DNA of 64,000 nucleotides from Roseivivax lentus (GTDB lineage Bacteria; Pseudomonadota; Alphaproteobacteria; Rhodobacterales; Rhodobacteraceae): contig NZ_FTOQ01000014.1 in NCBI RefSeq assembly GCF_900156805.1, positions 1 to 64,000 on the forward strand, in the 5' to 3' direction. This document shows positions 33,151-42,884 of the stretch, piece after piece (the first letter of the stretch is position 1; every line of letters begins with the position of its first letter). The notes beneath the pieces are model-generated. The model worked only from the letters and a program-made list of their open reading frames with translations. It made no database searches and had not been told where the DNA came from. The translations under genes and the position numbers were made by a program.

Positions 33151-34092
33151 TCACTGCTCCAGCAGCGTTTTGTCGAGCACCATGTGCACGCCCTTGTTGC
33201 CGTTGACGCATTGCGTGATCCGCAGATCCGCGGCGAGCGAGCAGAGCATGTAGGCATCCGCCGGGCTCAGCCCGCGCCGCTCGGTGATCCAGGCGATCAT
33301 GTCGCGCACGGCGCGCTCGGCGCAGCGGTCGAGGCTTTCGTGCAGCCCCATCGTGATCAGCTGATCGGGGGTCTCGGCGCGCGGCGCGGGAAGCGTCACG
33401 TCGCTCAGGGCGGTCAGCCGGAACGTGCCGGTCAGCGCGGTTTCGATGGCGGTCACGCAGACCTCGCCGTCGCCCTGCGCGGCGTGCCCGTCTCCGGCCG
33501 AGAACAGCGCGCCCTCAGCGAAGATCGGAAGGTAGAGCGTGGCACCGGGACCGAGCATCTTGTTGTCGAGATTGCCGCCATGGGCGCGCGGTTGGGTCGT
33601 CGAGATTCGCCCCCATCCCGGCGGCGGTGCCACGCCCATGACCCCGAAGAACGGGGCCAGTGGGAGCGTCAGCCCCCAAGAGAGGCGCGCGGTCATCGCA
33701 TCGGTGTCGAGCGGGATGATGGTCGTGCGGCCGGTGTCGAAATCCTCGGGCAAGGCGCCGGAAAGCGGGCGGATGATGTTCCAGCCCCAATCCTGCCGCA
33801 GCGCCACATCGAGGATATCGACCTGCAGGACCATGCCGGGCCGCGCCCCGCTTATGGCCACGGGGCCGGTCAGGATATGGCCCGGAAGCATTCGTTCGGC
33901 CCGCGCGTGGATATCGTGGATTTCGCCCGGAACGTGGAAGCCCGCATCGGGCGGCGGCAGGTGCGCCTCGCCGCCCGAGACGGTCTCGATGGTCACGGTC
34001 TCGCCGCTCTCGATCTCGAGGACCGGCGGCAGGGCGGCATCGAAATAGCCCCAGGCACAGGTCTCGAGGCTGGCGGCGAGGTGATGGCGCAT
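33151..34092 (-). CDS. Acetamidase/formamidase-family amide hydrolase
   Basis: This 313-residue protein of the FmdA_AmdA family has the conserved stretches VSGGEAHLPPPD, HARAERMLPGHILTGPVAI, GDGHAAQGDGEVCVTAIE and AYMLCSLAADLRITQCVNG in order. The family hydrolyses short amides to acid plus ammonia in the cytoplasm. The start at 34092 gives MRHHLAAS; a longer frame to 34353 overlaps the IclR gene. It sits between the IclR and Gfo/Idh genes. An amide produced by the M20 or gamma-glutamyl enzymes on the opposite strand is a possible substrate. Confidence 0.87.
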   Translation of the reverse strand: MRHHLAASLETCAWGYFDAALPPVLEIESGETVTIETVSGGEAHLPPPDAGFHVPGEIHDIHARAERMLPGHILTGPVAISGARPGMVLQVDILDVALRQDWGWNIIRPLSGALPEDFDTGRTTIIPLDTDAMTARLSWGLTLPLAPFFGVMGVAPPPGWGRISTTQPRAHGGNLDNKMLGPGATLYLPIFAEGALFSAGDGHAAQGDGEVCVTAIETALTGTFRLTALSDVTLPAPRAETPDQLITMGLHESLDRCAERAVRDMIAWITERRGLSPADAYMLCSLAADLRITQCVNGNKGVHMVLDKTLLEQ

Positions 34093-34114
34093 GGCAGCGG
34101 GCCCTTCCGGATCG

Positions 34115-34927
34115 TCACAGGCTTTCGGTGATGGCATTGGCGGCCTCGATCGCGAGCGGCGCGATCTTGGCGACGAAGGTTTCGCGGGACCACTCGGCCA
34201 GCGATCCCGCGACGTGGATCGCCCCCAGCGGCTCGCCGGGCGCGCGGGCGATGGCGACACCGATGGCGATTTCGCCCTGGATGAATTCGTCGGTGACGAC
34301 CGCGAAGCCATCCGCACGCGCATCCGCGACGCGCGCCATGATCGCGTCGCCATCGGTCAGCGTCTGGCCGGTATAGGCGGTCAGCGGCGCCTGTTCGAGG
34401 ATCTGCGCGACCCGCGCGTCCGGCAGGGCCGAGAGCACCGCACGCCCGCCCGCCGTGCAGAAAAGCGGCACGCTGTGGCCGACCAAGGTGGCGAAGAAGG
34501 TCTCGCGCTTGCTCTGCATCCGCAGCGCGTAGATGAGGCGCGCCTCGTCGAAGAGGCTCAGATCGACCCGCTCGCGCACCGTCTTGCGCAGCTCCAGCAG
34601 CACCGGCGTCGCCTTCTGCACCACCGGATCGAGCCGCAGGACATCGAGCGTCCGGTCCAGAAGCCGCACGCCCGGCAGGTAGCCGCGGTCGTTCGGGCCG
34701 CGCCGGAGATATCCCAGCACCATGAGCGTATGCGTGATGCGCTGCGCCGCCGACCGGTCCATCCCGGCACGGCTCGCGATCTCGCTCAGCGAAAGCGGCC
34801 CGCTGGCGTGGTTGAAGGCGGAGAGCACATGCATCGCCCGGGCGGCGGCGCGCACGAAAAGCGGGTCGCCTTCCTCTGCCTGATTATTGGGCGGGGAAAT
34901 CGGGTCGGCTCGAAAAACCTCGCGCAT
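34115..34927 (-). CDS. IclR-family transcriptional regulator
   Basis: This 270-residue regulator has an N-terminal winged helix (about 23-80: LSLSEIASRAGMDRSAAQRITHTL, shown in part, then LGYLRR) and a C-terminal GAF-like effector domain (about 100-265) with LFCTAGGRAVLSALP and GFAVVTDEFIQGEIAIGV. It is divergent from the dipeptide-type transporter operon. A 6-5-6 inverted repeat centred at 34997 lies between them and is its probable operator. It likely controls both the transporter/hydrolase operon and its own amidase/oxidoreductase genes. Confidence 0.92.
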   Translation of the reverse strand: MREVFRADPISPPNNQAEEGDPLFVRAAARAMHVLSAFNHASGPLSLSEIASRAGMDRSAAQRITHTLMVLGYLRRGPNDRGYLPGVRLLDRTLDVLRLDPVVQKATPVLLELRKTVRERVDLSLFDEARLIYALRMQSKRETFFATLVGHSVPLFCTAGGRAVLSALPDARVAQILEQAPLTAYTGQTLTDGDAIMARVADARADGFAVVTDEFIQGEIAIGVAIARAPGEPLGAIHVAGSLAEWSRETFVAKIAPLAIEAANAITESL

Positions 34928-34988
34928 CGAAATCCTCGTGGTTGACGTAGCGTCGCAAATCGCGGCACTCTCATCTAGCGATATAAAA

Positions 34989-35005
34989 GTATCGCCTGTC
35001 GATAC
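34989..35005. promoter_or_regulatory. Candidate IclR operator in the divergent region
   Basis: GTATCG at 34989-34994 and CGATAC at 35000-35005 form a perfect 6-base inverted repeat with a 5-base spacer, next to an A/T-rich ATATAAAA (34981-34988) that could be a -10 region. The size fits IclR-type sites. The rest of the 383-base region 34928-35310 is G/C-rich and shows no gene. Confidence 0.5.
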
Positions 35006-35310
35006 ACAAGGCCGTCAGAGCGATCAATAATGAAAAACCCGCCGCAAGCGACAGAAATCGCTCGGGATTCGGGAACGCACCAACAGTCGGGGGAACGCGG
35101 GTCTCGCACCCGCCTTTCGCCACGATGATTCGGCTCCCGCAGACGGGGGCGTCATGCCTGCCGCGGGTCCTCGAAGGCCGGCGCAGGCCAAAGCGGTTTC
35201 CGGCGGCGGCCCCGCCGGGAAGCGGCGGGGATCACCCTGCGCAATCCGGCACGGCCCAGACCGTGCCCGGGCACGACCAACAGACGCGAAAGGCAAACAG
35301 GGAAACGTTC

Positions 35311-36906
35311 ATGAAGACTTTCAGCTCGAATTATCATTGGCTCGCCGCAGGCCTCGTGGCCGGCAGCACGGCCTTCACCCCCGCGATCGCGCAAGAGGAC
35401 GAGGTGACCATCACCGCGGTGATGCATTCCGGCCTGCGCGTGCTGGACCCGGTCATCACCACCGCGCATATCACCCGCAACCACGGCTACATGATCTATG
35501 ACGTGCTGACCGCGGTGGACGAGAATTTCACCCCGCAGCCGCAGATGGCCGATTGGGAGATCTCCGACGACGGCCTCGTCTACACCTTCACCCTGCGCGA
35601 CGGTCTGCTGTTCCATGACGGCGCGCCGGTGACCGGTGAGGATGTCGTGGCCTCGCTGACGCGCTGGGGCGACCGGGATTCCGGCGGCCAGTTGATCTTC
35701 GACGTGACCGAGAGCCTTGAGGCCCCGGACGAGAAGACCATCGTCTGGACCCTGACGGAGCCCTTCGCGCCGCTGATGGACGTGATCTCCAAGCAATCGG
35801 CGGTGCCGCCCTTCATCATGCCCGCGCGCGTCGCCGCGACGCCGCCCTCGGAGACGATCACCGAATACGTGGGCTCCGGTCCCTTCACCTTCAACGAGGA
35901 CGAATACGAACCGGGCGTGTCGGTCACCTACGAGAAGTTCGACGATTACGTCCCCCGCGACGGCGAGGTGTCGTGGATGGCCGGGCCGAAGGAGGTCAAG
36001 GTCGACCGCGTCGTCTGGACCACGATGCCCGACAACCTGACCGCCATCAACGCGCTGGTCGCCGGCGAGATCGACTATATCGAACAGCTCTCCATCGACC
36101 TGCTGCCGATCCTCGAGGCGGCGCCGAACGTGGTTGTCGAGATGCGCGACCCGCTGGGATACGTCACCATCGGCCGCCCGAACCACCTGCATCCGCCCTT
36201 CGACAACAAGCTCGTGCGGCAGGCGGCCATGGATGCGCTGAGCCAGGAGAACATGCTGGCGACGATGCAGGGCAACCCGGATTACTACAATGTCTGCGGC
36301 GCCATCTTCGGCTGCGCGACCCCGCTCGGCGACGAGACGGGCTCCGAGCCGGTCACCGGCGGTGCCGATATCGAGGCGGCGAAGGCCAAGCTCGAAGAGG
36401 CGGGTTATGACGGCACGCCCATCGTGCTGATGGCGCCGACGGACGTGGTCAGCCTGATGAACCAGCCGGTCGTGGCAGCCCAGGCCCTGCGCGAGGCGGG
36501 CTTCGAAGTCGACATGCAGTCGATGGACTGGCAATCCGTGGTGCAGCGCCGTGCGCAGCAGAACACCATCGAGGATGGCGGCTGGAACATGTTCTTCACC
36601 AACTGGATGGTGCCGGAAGTCTCCGATCCGCTGATCAACGTGATGGTCAACGGGCGCGGCGACGACGCCTGGTTCGGCTGGCCCGACGATCCCGAAATCG
36701 AGGAAATGCGCGCGGCCTTCGTGAAGGCCACCACCCCCGAGGAGCAGAAGGCCATCGCCGTCGATATCCAGGCGCATGTCATGGATAACGTGAACTACAT
36801 CATGATGGGCGAGTACCTGATCCCGCAGGCGCGCAGCACCGCGCTCGAGGGCATGATCCCGTCGCCGGTTCCGGTGTTCTGGAACATGGAAAAGACCTCC
36901 GAGTGA
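35311..36906 (+). CDS. Dipeptide/oligopeptide-type ABC binding protein
   Basis: This 531-residue solute-binding protein (SBP_bac_5 family, cluster C) has a Sec signal peptide of about 28 residues ending AIAQ. ISDDGLVYTFTLRDGLLFHDGAPVTGEDV (key block at about 90-118) is the family hallmark, and GSGPFTFNEDEYEPG is typical. Ligands of this family range from peptides to opines, nickel chelates and glutathione. AGGGAAA lies 6 bases upstream of the ATG. It starts an operon with permeases, a fused ATPase, two M20 hydrolases and a gamma-glutamyltransferase, so the ligand is probably a small peptide, N-acyl amino acid or gamma-glutamyl compound. Confidence 0.92.
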   Translation: MKTFSSNYHWLAAGLVAGSTAFTPAIAQEDEVTITAVMHSGLRVLDPVITTAHITRNHGYMIYDVLTAVDENFTPQPQMADWEISDDGLVYTFTLRDGLLFHDGAPVTGEDVVASLTRWGDRDSGGQLIFDVTESLEAPDEKTIVWTLTEPFAPLMDVISKQSAVPPFIMPARVAATPPSETITEYVGSGPFTFNEDEYEPGVSVTYEKFDDYVPRDGEVSWMAGPKEVKVDRVVWTTMPDNLTAINALVAGEIDYIEQLSIDLLPILEAAPNVVVEMRDPLGYVTIGRPNHLHPPFDNKLVRQAAMDALSQENMLATMQGNPDYYNVCGAIFGCATPLGDETGSEPVTGGADIEAAKAKLEEAGYDGTPIVLMAPTDVVSLMNQPVVAAQALREAGFEVDMQSMDWQSVVQRRAQQNTIEDGGWNMFFTNWMVPEVSDPLINVMVNGRGDDAWFGWPDDPEIEEMRAAFVKATTPEEQKAIAVDIQAHVMDNVNYIMMGEYLIPQARSTALEGMIPSPVPVFWNMEKTSE

Positions 36907-37002
36907 GGTCTGCCGGGGCGCGCGCGGACGATGCGCGCCCCACCCCTTCCGCCGCCGACCGGGTGCCCGCCCCCGGCGCACCGACCGAACGGAGATCCAT
37001 AC

Positions 37003-37944
37003 ATGCTGGGCTATATCCTCAAACGGGTGCTGGCCACGATCCCGGTCATGGCGATCGTCGCCATCTTCGTTTTCCTGCTGCTGCGGCTGACGCCCGGCGA
37101 TCCAGCGGCGATCCTCGCGGGCGACGCGGCCACTCCGGACCAGCTCGAACGCATCCGCGACAGGCTGGGTCTGAACGACCCGCTCTATATCCAGTTCTTC
37201 ACTTGGGTCGGGCAGCTCCTGCAGGGCGATCTGGGCACGTCGCTGATTTCCAACACCTCGGTCTCGTCGATGATCGGCAACCGCATCGGTCCCACCATCA
37301 ACATCGCGCTGATGACGATCCTGATCTCGGTCGCGCTGGCCGTGCCGATGGGCGTCATCGCGGCCTGGCGGCACCGCACCTGGGTCGATTTCCTGGTGAT
37401 GTCCTTCTCGGTGCTGGGCTTTTCCGTGCCGGTCTTCGTGATCGGCTACATCCTGATCCAGATTTTCGCGATCGAGCTGCGCTGGGTTCCGGTGCAGGGC
37501 TACGTCTCGCCGGGCGAGGATTTCGGCGACTTCTTCGTGCGCGCGATCATGCCGTCGTTGACCCTGGCCACGATCTACATCGCGCTCATCGCGCGGATGA
37601 CCCGCGCCTCGATGCTCGAAGTGCTGGGCGAGGATTACATCCGCACCGCCCGCGCCAAGGGCGTGCGCGAGAATGTCGTGCTGTTCCGCCACGCTTTGCG
37701 CAATGCCGCCGTGCCGATCCTGACCATCATCGGCACGGGTTTCGCGCTGCTGATCTCGGGCGTGGTGGTCACCGAGAGCGTGTTCAACATCCCCGGCATC
37801 GGCCGGCTGACGGTCGATGCGATCCTCGCGCGCGACTACCCGGTGATCCAGGCGATGATCCTGCTGACGGCGGGCATCTACGTCGTGGTGAACCTTCTGG
37901 TCGATATCTCCTATTCCTTCTTTGATCCGAGGATCCGGTACTGA
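37003..37944 (+). CDS. Dipeptide-type ABC permease (DppB-like)
   Basis: This 313-residue inner-membrane permease has about six spans. It opens with GYILKRVLATIPVMAIV and contains LRLTPGDPAAILAG, typical of DppB/OppB. The EAA loop appears in EDYIRTARAKGVRENVV. ATG at 37003 has GGAGAT upstream. Its stop overlaps the start of the second permease by one base. It forms the channel together with that protein. Confidence 0.92.
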   Translation: MLGYILKRVLATIPVMAIVAIFVFLLLRLTPGDPAAILAGDAATPDQLERIRDRLGLNDPLYIQFFTWVGQLLQGDLGTSLISNTSVSSMIGNRIGPTINIALMTILISVALAVPMGVIAAWRHRTWVDFLVMSFSVLGFSVPVFVIGYILIQIFAIELRWVPVQGYVSPGEDFGDFFVRAIMPSLTLATIYIALIARMTRASMLEVLGEDYIRTARAKGVRENVVLFRHALRNAAVPILTIIGTGFALLISGVVVTESVFNIPGIGRLTVDAILARDYPVIQAMILLTAGIYVVVNLLVDISYSFFDPRIRY

Positions 37945-38831
37945 TGACCGATACCACCCGATCCACGCAGAGCGCCTTCGCCGCGCTGACGCGGCTCATC
38001 TCGCTGCCGGGCGGCGCCCGCCTTGGCGGCGGGCCGATCATCGCGGCGCTGATCCTTCTGGTCATCGTCGTGGCCTCGCTCGCGGCACCGCTTTACGTGC
38101 CCTACGATCCGCTCGAGATGAAGGCGCTGTCGCGGCTGCAGGGCCCGTCCGAGGCGCATCCCCTGGGCACCGATCCATTCGGGCGCGACATCTTCAGCCG
38201 GGTGATGACGGGCGGGCAGGTCTCGCTTCTGATCGGCGTCGGCGCCGCCGTGGTCAGCGTGGCCCTCGGCCTCATCATCGGGCTGGTCGCGGGATTTTTC
38301 CGCATGGCCGACGCGATCATCATGCGCATCATGGACAGCCTCATGGCGATCCCCGCGATCCTTCTGGCGATTGCGCTCGTGGCGCTGAACGGGCCCAGCC
38401 TGGGCTCGGTCATCATCGCGATCACCATCCCCGAAGTGCCGCGCGTCGTGCGGCTGGTGCGCTCGGTCGTGCTGTCGGCGCGCGAGGAGCCCTACGTGGA
38501 GGCGGCCATCGCCCTGGGCTCGCCGATGCCGAAGATCCTCTTTCAGCATCTGATGCCCAACACCTTCGCCCCGCTCATCGTGCAAGGCACATATATCTGC
38601 GCCTCCGCCATCCTGATCGAGGCGCTTCTGAGCTTCCTCGGCGCGGGCGTCTCCACCGAGATCCCCACCTGGGGCAACATCATGGCCGAGGGGCGGCTCT
38701 ACTTCCAGATCAAGCCCGGGCTGATCTTCTGGCCGGGCCTGCTGCTGTCGCTGTGCATCCTGTCGATCAACCTTCTGGGTGATGCCGCGCGCGACGTGCT
38801 CGACCCCCGCATGAAGAAACGAGAGGGCTGA
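37944..38831 (+). CDS. Dipeptide-type ABC permease (DppC-like)
   Basis: This 295-residue second permease has an N-terminal cytoplasmic tail, then about six spans. HPLGTDPFGRDIFSRVMTGG is the DppC/OppC signature. The EAA loop is in EEPYVEAAIALGSPMPKIL, and the end ARDVLDPRM is typical. It overlaps the first permease by one base and is followed one base later by the ATPase gene. Confidence 0.92.
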   Translation: MTDTTRSTQSAFAALTRLISLPGGARLGGGPIIAALILLVIVVASLAAPLYVPYDPLEMKALSRLQGPSEAHPLGTDPFGRDIFSRVMTGGQVSLLIGVGAAVVSVALGLIIGLVAGFFRMADAIIMRIMDSLMAIPAILLAIALVALNGPSLGSVIIAITIPEVPRVVRLVRSVVLSAREEPYVEAAIALGSPMPKILFQHLMPNTFAPLIVQGTYICASAILIEALLSFLGAGVSTEIPTWGNIMAEGRLYFQIKPGLIFWPGLLLSLCILSINLLGDAARDVLDPRMKKREG

Positions 38832-38832
38832 G

Positions 38833-40518
38833 ATGCAGTTCAAGTCGAAGGATTTCTCGGAGGCCGAGCGCGTCCTGAAGATCCGCAAACTGAAGGTCGG
38901 GCTGACGGGCCGTCCGGACGCCGCACCGGTCCTGAACGAGATCGACCTCGATATCCGCGCGGGCGAGACGCATTGCCTCGTGGGCGAAAGCGGCTCGGGC
39001 AAGTCGGTGACCTCGCTCGCGGTGATGGGGCTTCTGCCCAAGGATGCGCTCGAGGTGCAGGGCGGGCTCATCGACCTCGAGGGCTTCGACATCACCGCCG
39101 CCACCCATGCGCAGATGCGCGAGCTGCGCGCCCAGCGCATCGCGATGATCTTCCAGGAGCCGATGACGGCGCTGAACCCGGTGCTGCGCGTGGGCGAGCA
39201 GATCGAGGAAGTGCTGGCGATGCACACCGACCTGTCGGGCTCCGAGGCCAAGGCCCGCGTCCTCGACATCATGGACCAGGTGCATCTGCCGGATGTCGAG
39301 CGCATCTACCGCGCCTTCCCGCACCAGCTATCGGGCGGCCAGCGCCAGCGCATCATGATCGCCATGGCGCTCGTGCTCGATCCCGACCTGCTGATCGCCG
39401 ACGAGCCGACGACCGCGCTCGACGTGACGACGCAGCTGCAGATCCTGAAGCTGATCGCCGAGATGCAGGAACGCCACGGCACCGCGGTGCTGTTCATCAC
39501 CCACGACATGGGCGTGGTGGCCGAGATCGCCGATACGGTCAGCGTCATGCAGAAGGGCCGGATCGTCGAACGCGCGCCGATCCGGCAATTGCTGACCGAC
39601 CCGAAGGAGGCCTATACCCGCAAGCTGCTGACCGCCGTGCCCAGCCTCGGACCCCGCATGCGCCGCGACGGGGACGGCGCGAAGCCGGTGCTCGAGGTGG
39701 CGGGGCTCGACATGACCTATGGCGGCACCGGCATATTCCGCAAATCGAAGGCGGTGCACGCGGTGCAGGATGCGCATTTCTCCATCGCGCCGGGGCGCAC
39801 GTTGGGCATCGTCGGCGAAAGCGGGTCGGGCAAGTCCACGGTGGCGCGCTGCATCATGCGGCTCATCGATCCCACCGGCGGCGAGATCACCGTCTCGGGC
39901 AAGGAGATCTCGACCCTCGGGCGGCGCGCGTTGCAGCCGCACCGGAAATCGCTTCAGATCGTGTTCCAGGATCCGTACCGGTCGCTCAACCCGCGCTGGA
40001 CCGTGGCGCGCAGCCTCTGCGAGGGGCCGATCAATTTCGGCGTTTCCAAGGCCGAGGCGATGAAGACCGCCGCCGAGTTGATGGAGCTCGTGGAATTGCC
40101 GCGCGACGCGCTCGACCGTTACCCGCACCAATTCTCGGGCGGGCAGCGCCAGCGCATCGCCATCGCCCGCGCCGTCGCCATGAAGCCCGACCTGCTGGTC
40201 GCCGACGAGGCGGTCTCGGCGCTCGATGTGAGCGTCCAGGCGCAGGTGCTGGACCTGCTCGCCGATGTGCAGAAACGCTTCGGCGTGGCCTTGCTGTTCA
40301 TCACACACGATTTGCGCGTCGCCGCGCAGATCTGCGACGAGGTCCTCGTGATGCAGAAGGGCAAGGTGGTCGAAGCCGGGCCCGCCGACGAGGTCCTACT
40401 GCATCCCGGCCACGACTACACCCGGTCCCTGATCGAGGCCGCCCCCGGCCGCGAATGGGATTTCGCTAATTTCCGCGCGCTGACCGGCGCGCCGCTGACG
40501 CAAGGAGCCACCCCATGA
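38833..40518 (+). CDS. Fused double ATPase of the dipeptide-type transporter (DppD-DppF-like)
   Basis: This 561-residue protein has two complete ABC ATPase domains in tandem. The first has Walker A GESGSGKS (about 50-57), signature [15 protein letters not shown] and Walker [14 protein letters not shown]. The second has Walker [10 protein letters not shown] (about 327-335), signature [16 protein letters not shown] and [15 protein letters not shown]. Both halves keep the His switch (FITHDMG, FITHDLR). Most systems encode DppD and DppF separately, so this is the fused GsiA/YliA-like form. The stop overlaps the first M20 gene by 4 bases (ATGA). Confidence 0.93.
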   Translation: MQFKSKDFSEAERVLKIRKLKVGLTGRPDAAPVLNEIDLDIRAGETHCLVGESGSGKSVTSLAVMGLLPKDALEVQGGLIDLEGFDITAATHAQMRELRAQRIAMIFQEPMTALNPVLRVGEQIEEVLAMHTDLSGSEAKARVLDIMDQVHLPDVERIYRAFPHQLSGGQRQRIMIAMALVLDPDLLIADEPTTALDVTTQLQILKLIAEMQERHGTAVLFITHDMGVVAEIADTVSVMQKGRIVERAPIRQLLTDPKEAYTRKLLTAVPSLGPRMRRDGDGAKPVLEVAGLDMTYGGTGIFRKSKAVHAVQDAHFSIAPGRTLGIVGESGSGKSTVARCIMRLIDPTGGEITVSGKEISTLGRRALQPHRKSLQIVFQDPYRSLNPRWTVARSLCEGPINFGVSKAEAMKTAAELMELVELPRDALDRYPHQFSGGQRQRIAIARAVAMKPDLLVADEAVSALDVSVQAQVLDLLADVQKRFGVALLFITHDLRVAAQICDEVLVMQKGKVVEAGPADEVLLHPGHDYTRSLIEAAPGREWDFANFRALTGAPLTQGATP

Positions 40519-41684
40519 CCATCCTCCCCGAAATCGCCCAGTTCGCCGACGACCTGACCGCGATCCGGCACGATTTCCACGCCCATCCCGAGCTCGGCTT
40601 CGAAGAGACGCGCACATCCGGCATCGTCGCCGAGAAGCTGCGGGAATACGGCGTCGACGAGGTGCATGAAGGTCTGGGCGGCACCGGCGTCGTGGGCGTC
40701 ATCAAAGGCCGCGGCGAAGGCAATCGCCGCGTGGGCCTGCGCGCCGACATGGACGCCCTGCCCATCGAGGAAGCCTCGGGCGTGCCCTATGCCTCGACCA
40801 ATCCGGGCCGGATGCATGCCTGCGGCCATGACGGGCACACGACCATGCTGCTGGGGGCCGCGCGCTACCTCGCGGCGACCCGCGATTTCGCGGGCTCCGT
40901 CGTGCTGATCTTCCAGCCCGCGGAGGAAGGTCTGGGCGGCGCCCGGCGCATGATCGCCGAGGGGCTGTTCGAGAAATTCCCCTGCGACGAGATCTACGGG
41001 ATGCACAACGATCCCAACACCGATCCGGGCATCGTGACGGTGACCCCGGGACCTGCGATGGCGGGGGCCACCTTCTTCGACATCCGGGTCAAGGGGACGG
41101 GCAGCCACGCCGCGATGCCGCACCAGTCGCGCGATCCGATCGTGATCGGCACGGCCCTCGTGCAGCAGCTTCAAAGTGTCGTCAGCCGCAACACGCCGCC
41201 GACGAAGCCCATCGTTCTGTCGGTGACGAAGTTCAACGCGGGCTCGGCCTATAACGTGGTGCCCGACGACGCGAACATCGCGGGGACGATCCGCTATTTC
41301 CACCAGGAGGTCGCCGATCTGGCCGAAACCCGCATCCGCGAGCTTTGCGCGGGCCTGTCGCAAGCCTACGGCGTCGAGATCACCGCCGATCTGCGCAACG
41401 TCTTCGACGTGCTGATGAACGATCCCGAGCTTTCGAAGGCCTATGTCGCGGCGGCGAGGGACATCGTCGGCGACGACATGTCCTATGAAATCGACGACCA
41501 GATGACCGGGTCGGAGGATTTCGCCGACATGCTGCACGTCGTCCCGGGCGCCTATTGCCGGGTCGGGCATGCGGGGAACGTGCCGCTGCACAATCCCTCC
41601 TTCGTGCTCGATGACGGCATCCTGCCCATCGGCGCCTCGGTCTATGCGCGGATCGTGGAAACGCGCCTGAAGCGCGACGCCTGA
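40515..41684 (+). CDS. M20 amidohydrolase (hippurate-hydrolase-like)
   Basis: This 389-residue enzyme of the M20D family has DFHAHPELGFEETRTS, RADMDALPIEEASGVP, MHACGHDGHTTMLL (metal Cys-His), QPAEEGLGGARRMI and MHNDPN in order, plus the internal dimerisation domain. The family removes acyl groups from N-acyl amino acids or cuts simple amides. It is translationally coupled to the transporter ATPase, so it most likely processes the imported compound in the cytoplasm. Confidence 0.92.
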   Translation: MTILPEIAQFADDLTAIRHDFHAHPELGFEETRTSGIVAEKLREYGVDEVHEGLGGTGVVGVIKGRGEGNRRVGLRADMDALPIEEASGVPYASTNPGRMHACGHDGHTTMLLGAARYLAATRDFAGSVVLIFQPAEEGLGGARRMIAEGLFEKFPCDEIYGMHNDPNTDPGIVTVTPGPAMAGATFFDIRVKGTGSHAAMPHQSRDPIVIGTALVQQLQSVVSRNTPPTKPIVLSVTKFNAGSAYNVVPDDANIAGTIRYFHQEVADLAETRIRELCAGLSQAYGVEITADLRNVFDVLMNDPELSKAYVAAARDIVGDDMSYEIDDQMTGSEDFADMLHVVPGAYCRVGHAGNVPLHNPSFVLDDGILPIGASVYARIVETRLKRDA

Positions 41685-41744
41685 TCCCGCCCTGCCCTGT
41701 CCACCGCCGCGCCGATCCGGGTGCGGCGACTAGGAGCCCTGCCG

Positions 41745-42884
41745 ATGACCAATCCGCTCGACCTGCCGTTCGACACCGAGGAGATGCTGGAGGGCCTGCG
41801 CCCCTGGATCGAGACCGAAAGTCCGACCTTCGATGCCGCCGCCGTGAACCGGATGATGGACCTCGTGCAGCACGAGATGGCCACGCTGGGCGCGCGGGTC
41901 GAGCGCATCCCGGGCCGCATGGGCCTCGGGGACAGCCTGCGCGCGACCATGCCGCATCCCCGCGCGGGCGAAGGCGGCATCCTGCTTCTCGGGCACATGG
42001 ACACCGTGCACCCGGTCGGCACGCTCGAGAAACTGCCCTTCCGGCGCGAGGGCGACATCTGTACCGGGCCGGGCCTGATGGACATGAAGGGCGGCAATTA
42101 CGTCTATCTCGACGCGCTGCGCAAATTGCTGGCCGCCGGGATCGACACGTCGCTGCCGGTGACCGTGCTGTTCACCCCCGACGAGGAGATCGGCACGCCC
42201 TCGACCCGCGCGCTGATAGAGGCGGAGGCGAAGCGACACCAGTTCATCCTCGTGCCCGAACCGGCCCGCCCCGATGGCGGCGCAGTCATCGGGCGCTACG
42301 CCATCGCGCGCTTCAACCTGCAAACCCGCGGCCGGCCCAGCCATGCGGGCTGGGCGCTGGCGGATGGCCGTTCCGCAATTGCCGAGATGGCCCGCCACGT
42401 CGCAATCATCGAAGGCATGACCACCGAGGATTGCACCTTTTCCGTCGGCGTTTTCCATGCCGGGCAGTGGGTCAACTGCGTCTCCAGCGTCTGCGATGCG
42501 GAGGTGCTGAGCATGGCCAAGACGCAGGAATTGCTCGACGCGGGCGTCGAGAAGATGCTCGCGCTCAACGATGACAGCGGCGACGTGGTGATGGAGGTTC
42601 GGCGCGGCGTCACCCGCCCGGTCTGGGAGCCCGACCAGCCGGGCACCATGGCGATGCTGGACCTGGCGAACGAGATCGCCGGAGAGATCGGCTTTCACAT
42701 GACGGGCCAATCCGCGGGCGGCGGATCGGACGGGAACTTCACCGGCTTTCTCGGCTTGCCGACGCTCGATTCCATCGGCGTGCGGGGCAAGGGCCTGCAC
42801 ACCCTGACCGAACATATCGAGGTCGACAGCCTCGTCGAACGCGCGCGGCTTGCGGCGGGGCTCTTCACCCGGCTCGGCACCTGA
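41745..42884 (+). CDS. M20-family peptidase (carboxypeptidase G2-like)
   Basis: This 379-residue enzyme belongs to the M20A/CPG2 group. Metal and catalytic residues appear in LLLGHMDTVHPVG, GPGLMDMKGGNY, FTPDEEIGTPSTRALIE (catalytic Glu pair) and a late HTLTEHIEVDSL. The substrates of relatives are C-terminal glutamyl amides and folate-type compounds. The ATG at 41745 follows GGAG by 7 bases. A 60-base gap separates it from the previous hydrolase, and its stop overlaps the next start (TGATG). Together with the gamma-glutamyltransferase, this favours a glutamyl-containing substrate. Confidence 0.9.
   Translation: MTNPLDLPFDTEEMLEGLRPWIETESPTFDAAAVNRMMDLVQHEMATLGARVERIPGRMGLGDSLRATMPHPRAGEGGILLLGHMDTVHPVGTLEKLPFRREGDICTGPGLMDMKGGNYVYLDALRKLLAAGIDTSLPVTVLFTPDEEIGTPSTRALIEAEAKRHQFILVPEPARPDGGAVIGRYAIARFNLQTRGRPSHAGWALADGRSAIAEMARHVAIIEGMTTEDCTFSVGVFHAGQWVNCVSSVCDAEVLSMAKTQELLDAGVEKMLALNDDSGDVVMEVRRGVTRPVWEPDQPGTMAMLDLANEIAGEIGFHMTGQSAGGGSDGNFTGFLGLPTLDSIGVRGKGLHTLTEHIEVDSLVERARLAAGLFTRLGT

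Noticed and set aside
35152-37692. 846-codon minus-strand frame opposite the dipeptide transporter
   Set aside because: His/Asp/Arg-rich antisense frame; the plus strand has the full transporter signatures.
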